Positions 58,201 to 64,000 of a DNA stretch of 64,000 bases are shown here, piece by piece (the stretch's first letter is position 1; every line of letters begins with the position of its first letter). The stretch lies in contig OX439051.1 in the NCBI GenBank assembly GCA_949317995.1, forward strand, positions 41,977,250 through 42,041,249, given 5' to 3'. The translations under genes and the position numbers were made by a program. The notes under the pieces are model-generated. The model saw only the letters and a list, made by a program, of their open reading frames with translations, had not been told where the DNA came from and ran no database searches. Origin of the DNA: Acholoe squamosa. Taxonomy: Eukaryota > Annelida > Polychaeta > Phyllodocida > Polynoidae.

Positions 58201-61200
58201 AGTTGAAAACTTTACCCAATACCCCGCGGTGTCGTCCTGAAATATGGATCGGCACTCGCAATTTCTGACATCTTCTGAGGGAGATGACAATTAAATAAAG
58301 AGAACACCTTTGACAGATATTTTCTTCCCTAAAGGAACTTGGCTCTGCAAAGTGCATTGATGCCTCGCACCCATTAATCTTGATGTCATGATGCATGAAT
58401 ACATCCCTGAGGAATACCTTACTAAAATACTTCATTCATGCATCATGTTGAAGCTATGGGATTAATACACTTCCTAATGATCTGCACGATGCACCACTGC
58501 ACTGGGGCTTCCCTAGCCCACTTTATAATAAAAGGGTCTATATCTTCTCTTTCCTATCCCCTAGGATGTGTGTGGTGCACATATGCGTGGGTACTGACAC
58601 ATTCCTCTGTGAAATTGTGTAATGTAGTTCTTGCCATGAATATGACCTTAGCTGTCGAAATGCCATTAAACATATATTACTCACTCACTCACTCCACTGC
58701 ACTGTGGGCATGTTACCTTAACACATGAAGAGCAGGCTGTCTCTATGCAGGCTGTCTCTATGCCTGGGTCTCTATGCAAGGATGGGCCGTATGAGTGAGG
58801 GATTGAGGCACTGATTCACAGGGGCCTGCATCGGAGTTTGTGTGAGCAATGCAGAGAGGCAGAGAAAAGCAGCCATTGGTAGGTCATGTTGTGTCAATGC
58901 CTTAAATCCACAGTGGTTTCAAAACCAATGTTGAATGTCCAACACCATTCAGTTCTGGTCTGTGTTAAATCTGCTGCTGCCTCCTGGTGTTTGTTAATCC
59001 AGTAGATGTGAGTTAGTTCCAAACTTGGCCACGAGATGGCTGCACTCATTCAAGGTCTGCCCAAGAAATCAACCCAGTGTACTCCAAGATTAGAGAAAAC
59101 ACATAGTATTTTGATACGCTATAACATGTATGCCATTGGGAAATGTGTTACAACTATGACTTCTGCCTTGATTTCACAGCTTATGTATGCTTAATGAACA
59201 GAGTAGGGTTTATGCTACATACTTAATCTTTGTCTGGCCAAAACACCATTCTCCTGTCATTTGAATGCTGCACATCAATCTAGGTCTTGTGGCCCAGGTA
59301 GCTTTGCGCAGTGGCAATACAATGGCCGATGAGGTCCATCCGAGGCGTGGTTATTGCTAGTTGAAAACTTTACCCAATACCCCGCGGTGTCGTCCTGAAA
59401 TATGGATCGGCACTCGCAATTTCTGACATCTTCTGAGGGAGATGACAATTAAATAAAGAGAACACCTTTGACAGATATTTTCTTCCCTAAAGGAACTTGG
59501 CTCTGCAAAGTGCATTGATGCCTCGCACCCATTAATCTTGATGTCATGATGCATGAATACATCCCTGAGGAATACCTTACTAAAATACTTCATTCATGCA
59601 TCATGTTGAAGCTATGGGATTAATACACTTCCTAATGATCTGCACGATGCACCACTGCACTGGGGCTTCCCTAGCCCACTTTATAATAAAAGGGTCTATA
59701 TCTTCTCTTTCCTATCCCCTAGGATGTGTGTGGTGCACATATGCGTGGGTACTGACACATTCCTCTGTGAAATTGTGTAATGTAGTTCTTGCCATGAATA
59801 TGACCTTAGCTGTCGAAATGCCATTAAACATATATTACTCACTCACTCACTCCACTGCACTGTGGGCATGTTACCTTAACACATGAAGAGCAGGCTGTCT
59901 CTATGCAGGCTGTCTCTATGCCTGGGTCTCTATGCAAGGATGGGCCGTATGAGTGAGGGATTGAGGCACTGATTCACAGGGGCCTGCATCGGAGTTTGTG
60001 TGAGCAATGCAGAGAGGCAGAGAAAAGCAGCCATTGGTAGGTCATGTTGTGTCAATGCCTTAAATCCACAGTGGTTTCAAAACCAATGTTGAATGTCCAA
60101 CACCATTCAGTTCTGGTCTGTGTTAAATCTGCTGCTGCCTCCTGGTGTTTGTTAATCCAGTAGATGTGAGTTAGTTCCAAACTTGGCCACGAGATGGCTG
60201 CACTCATTCAAGGTCTGCCCAAGAAATCAACCCAGTGTACTCCAAGATTAGAGAAAACACATAGTATTTTGATACGCTATAACATGTATGCCATTGGGAA
60301 ATGTGTTACAACTATGACTTCTGCCTTGATTTCACAGCTTATGTATGCTTAATGAACAGAGTAGGGTTTATGCTACATACTTAATCTTTGTCTGGCCAAA
60401 ACACCATTCTCCTGTCATTTGAATGCTGCACATCAATCTAGGTCTTGTGGCCCAGGTAGCTTTGCGCAGTGGCAATACAATGGCCGATGAGGTCCATCCG
60501 AGGCGTGGTTATTGCTAGTTGAAAACTTTACCCAATACCCCGCGGTGTCGTCCTGAAATATGGATCGGCACTCGCAATTTCTGACATCTTCTGAGGGAGA
60601 TGACAATTAAATAAAGAGAACACCTTTGACAGATATTTTCTTCCCTAAAGGAACTTGGCTCTGCAAAGTGCATTGATGCCTCGCACCCATTAATCTTGAT
60701 GTCATGATGCATGAATACATCCCTGAGGAATACCTTACTAAAATACTTCATTCATGCATCATGTTGAAGCTATGGGATTAATACACTTCCTAATGATCTG
60801 CACGATGCACCACTGCACTGGGGCTTCCCTAGCCCACTTTATAATAAAAGGGTCTATATCTTCTCTTTCCTATCCCCTAGGATGTGTGTGGTGCACATAT
60901 GCGTGGGTACTGACACATTCCTCTGTGAAATTGTGTAATGTAGTTCTTGCCATGAATATGACCTTAGCTGTCGAAATGCCATTAAACATATATTACTCAC
61001 TCACTCACTCCACTGCACTGTGGGCATGTTACCTTAACACATGAAGAGCAGGCTGTCTCTATGCAGGCTGTCTCTATGCCTGGGTCTCTATGCAAGGATG
61101 GGCCGTATGAGTGAGGGATTGAGGCACTGATTCACAGGGGCCTGCATCGGAGTTTGTGTGAGCAATGCAGAGAGGCAGAGAAAAGCAGCCATTGGTAGGT

Positions 61201-64000
61201 CATGTTGTGTCAATGCCTTAAATCCACAGTGGTTTCAAAACCAATGTTGAATGTCCAACACCATTCAGTTCTGGTCTGTGTTAAATCTGCTGCTGCCTCC
61301 TGGTGTTTGTTAATCCAGTAGATGTGAGTTAGTTCCAAACTTGGCCACGAGATGGCTGCACTCATTCAAGGTCTGCCCAAGAAATCAACCCAGTGTACTC
61401 CAAGATTAGAGAAAACACATAGTATTTTGATACGCTATAACATGTATGCCATTGGGAAATGTGTTACAACTATGACTTCTGCCTTGATTTCACAGCTTAT
61501 GTATGCTTAATGAACAGAGTAGGGTTTATGCTACATACTTAATCTTTGTCTGGCCAAAACACCATTCTCCTGTCATTTGAATGCTGCACATCAATCTAGG
61601 TCTTGTGGCCCAGGTAGCTTTGCGCAGTGGCAATACAATGGCCGATGAGGTCCATCCGAGGCGTGGTTATTGCTAGTTGAAAACTTTACCCAATACCCCG
61701 CGGTGTCGTCCTGAAATATGGATCGGCACTCGCAATTTCTGACATCTTCTGAGGGAGATGACAATTAAATAAAGAGAACACCTTTGACAGATATTTTCTT
61801 CCCTAAAGGAACTTGGCTCTGCAAAGTGCATTGATGCCTCGCACCCATTAATCTTGATGTCATGATGCATGAATACATCCCTGAGGAATACCTTACTAAA
61901 ATACTTCATTCATGCATCATGTTGAAGCTATGGGATTAATACACTTCCTAATGATCTGCACGATGCACCACTGCACTGGGGCTTCCCTAGCCCACTTTAT
62001 AATAAAAGGGTCTATATCTTCTCTTTCCTATCCCCTAGGATGTGTGTGGTGCACATATGCGTGGGTACTGACACATTCCTCTGTGAAATTGTGTAATGTA
62101 GTTCTTGCCATGAATATGACCTTAGCTGTCGAAATGCCATTAAACATATATTACTCACTCACTCACTCCACTGCACTGTGGGCATGTTACCTTAACACAT
62201 GAAGAGCAGGCTGTCTCTATGCAGGCTGTCTCTATGCCTGGGTCTCTATGCAAGGATGGGCCGTATGAGTGAGGGATTGAGGCACTGATTCACAGGGGCC
62301 TGCATCGGAGTTTGTGTGAGCAATGCAGAGAGGCAGAGAAAAGCAGCCATTGGTAGGTCATGTTGTGTCAATGCCTTAAATCCACAGTGGTTTCAAAACC
62401 AATGTTGAATGTCCAACACCATTCAGTTCTGGTCTGTGTTAAATCTGCTGCTGCCTCCTGGTGTTTGTTAATCCAGTAGATGTGAGTTAGTTCCAAACTT
62501 GGCCACGAGATGGCTGCACTCATTCAAGGTCTGCCCAAGAAATCAACCCAGTGTACTCCAAGATTAGAGAAAACACATAGTATTTTGATACGCTATAACA
62601 TGTATGCCATTGGGAAATGTGTTACAACTATGACTTCTGCCTTGATTTCACAGCTTATGTATGCTTAATGAACAGAGTAGGGTTTATGCTACATACTTAA
62701 TCTTTGTCTGGCCAAAACACCATTCTCCTGTCATTTGAATGCTGCACATCAATCTAGGTCTTGTGGCCCAGGTAGCTTTGCGCAGTGGCAATACAATGGC
62801 CGATGAGGTCCATCCGAGGCGTGGTTATTGCTAGTTGAAAACTTTACCCAATACCCCGCGGTGTCGTCCTGAAATATGGATCGGCACTCGCAATTTCTGA
62901 CATCTTCTGAGGGAGATGACAATTAAATAAAGAGAACACCTTTGACAGATATTTTCTTCCCTAAAGGAACTTGGCTCTGCAAAGTGCATTGATGCCTCGC
63001 ACCCATTAATCTTGATGTCATGATGCATGAATACATCCCTGAGGAATACCTTACTAAAATACTTCATTCATGCATCATGTTGAAGCTATGGGATTAATAC
63101 ACTTCCTAATGATCTGCACGATGCACCACTGCACTGGGGCTTCCCTAGCCCACTTTATAATAAAAGGGTCTATATCTTCTCTTTCCTATCCCCTAGGATG
63201 TGTGTGGTGCACATATGCGTGGGTACTGACACATTCCTCTGTGAAATTGTGTAATGTAGTTCTTGCCATGAATATGACCTTAGCTGTCGAAATGCCATTA
63301 AACATATATTACTCACTCACTCACTCCACTGCACTGTGGGCATGTTACCTTAACACATGAAGAGCAGGCTGTCTCTATGCAGGCTGTCTCTATGCCTGGG
63401 TCTCTATGCAAGGATGGGCCGTATGAGTGAGGGATTGAGGCACTGATTCACAGGGGCCTGCATCGGAGTTTGTGTGAGCAATGCAGAGAGGCAGAGAAAA
63501 GCAGCCATTGGTAGGTCATGTTGTGTCAATGCCTTAAATCCACAGTGGTTTCAAAACCAATGTTGAATGTCCAACACCATTCAGTTCTGGTCTGTGTTAA
63601 ATCTGCTGCTGCCTCCTGGTGTTTGTTAATCCAGTAGATGTGAGTTAGTTCCAAACTTGGCCACGAGATGGCTGCACTCATTCAAGGTCTGCCCAAGAAA
63701 TCAACCCAGTGTACTCCAAGATTAGAGAAAACACATAGTATTTTGATACGCTATAACATGTATGCCATTGGGAAATGTGTTACAACTATGACTTCTGCCT
63801 TGATTTCACAGCTTATGTATGCTTAATGAACAGAGTAGGGTTTATGCTACATACTTAATCTTTGTCTGGCCAAAACACCATTCTCCTGTCATTTGAATGC
63901 TGCACATCAATCTAGGTCTTGTGGCCCAGGTAGCTTTGCGCAGTGGCAATACAATGGCCGATGAGGTCCATCCGAGGCGTGGTTATTGCTAGTTGAAAAC

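Larger units (their letters stand above)
30790..64000. repeat. 1158-bp macrosatellite, about 28 head-to-tail units
   Basis: The motif TAGAGAAAACACATAGTATT starts the array at 30790 and recurs every 1158 bp (31948 and so on) to the window end. Departures from the step are a 391-bp insertion in the fifth unit, a 1-bp deletion near 47388 and the N gap. Units are almost identical; the differences I noted are single bases at 51706, 51708, 54269, 54476, 55427, 55634 and 56680. The left edge is abrupt; the right edge is outside the window. Each unit holds a 3-copy CTCTATGC subrepeat, a SINE fragment, a palindromic-family fragment and two CTCF-like motifs. Two back-to-back reading frames (78 and 96 codons) recur in all intact units but show no sign of being genes. 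Near identity implies recent amplification or strong homogenisation. Confidence 0.98.

Overview
The window is eukaryotic: two genes split by GT-AG introns, many short non-autonomous transposons, several satellite families and an assembly gap. It suggests an invertebrate animal, probably marine. The 3' tails of the retroposons (a GGCGTTAAAC-type end followed by (ACTC)n) resemble retroposons I know from molluscs and other lophotrochozoans, but I cannot name the species or firmly exclude another phylum. There is no bacterial operon, CRISPR array or defence locus.

Layout. 1-6 kb: a complete six-exon minus-strand gene (1551-5938). Intron phases agree at every junction. It encodes a 271-residue secreted, 12-cysteine protein with a C-terminal tail like a GPI-attachment signal; I do not recognise the family. 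6-8.4 kb: intergenic DNA with C-runs and short direct repeats. 8.4-13 kb: a composite element with diverged inverted ends around about 26 copies of a 134-bp satellite; a 233-bp TA-flanked MITE is nested in the satellite and a second copy lies beside it. 13.3-13.65 kb: a 20-bp minisatellite that looks derived from one arm of a palindromic repeat found throughout the window.

15.7-29.3 kb: the minus-strand TMBIM6 / Bax inhibitor-1 gene. Seven coding exons give 233 residues, with a 9.8-kb first intron. A second candidate first exon at 20258-20337 is in phase with exon 2. It lies next to a promoter-like segment with an NRF1-type site, and on the other side a plus-strand start of a signal-peptide protein can be read (20645-21036). 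The first intron also holds two TA-flanked MITEs, a 479-bp tandem duplication, foldback repeats, a cluster of a 14-bp motif and an intact retroposon with 13-bp target duplications.

30.79 kb to the window end: a macrosatellite of 1158-bp head-to-tail units, about 28 copies and nearly identical. Its left edge is inside the window and its right edge is beyond it. One unit carries a 379-bp tRNA-derived SINE with a 12-bp target duplication. Another is interrupted by exactly 200 N, where 81 bp would restore the period. Each unit contains an older SINE fragment and two divergent CTCF-like motifs 38 bp apart. The paired short reading frames repeated in every unit are most likely non-coding by-products of homogenisation. 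The macrosatellite is the strongest candidate for something undescribed; any chromatin role is inference.
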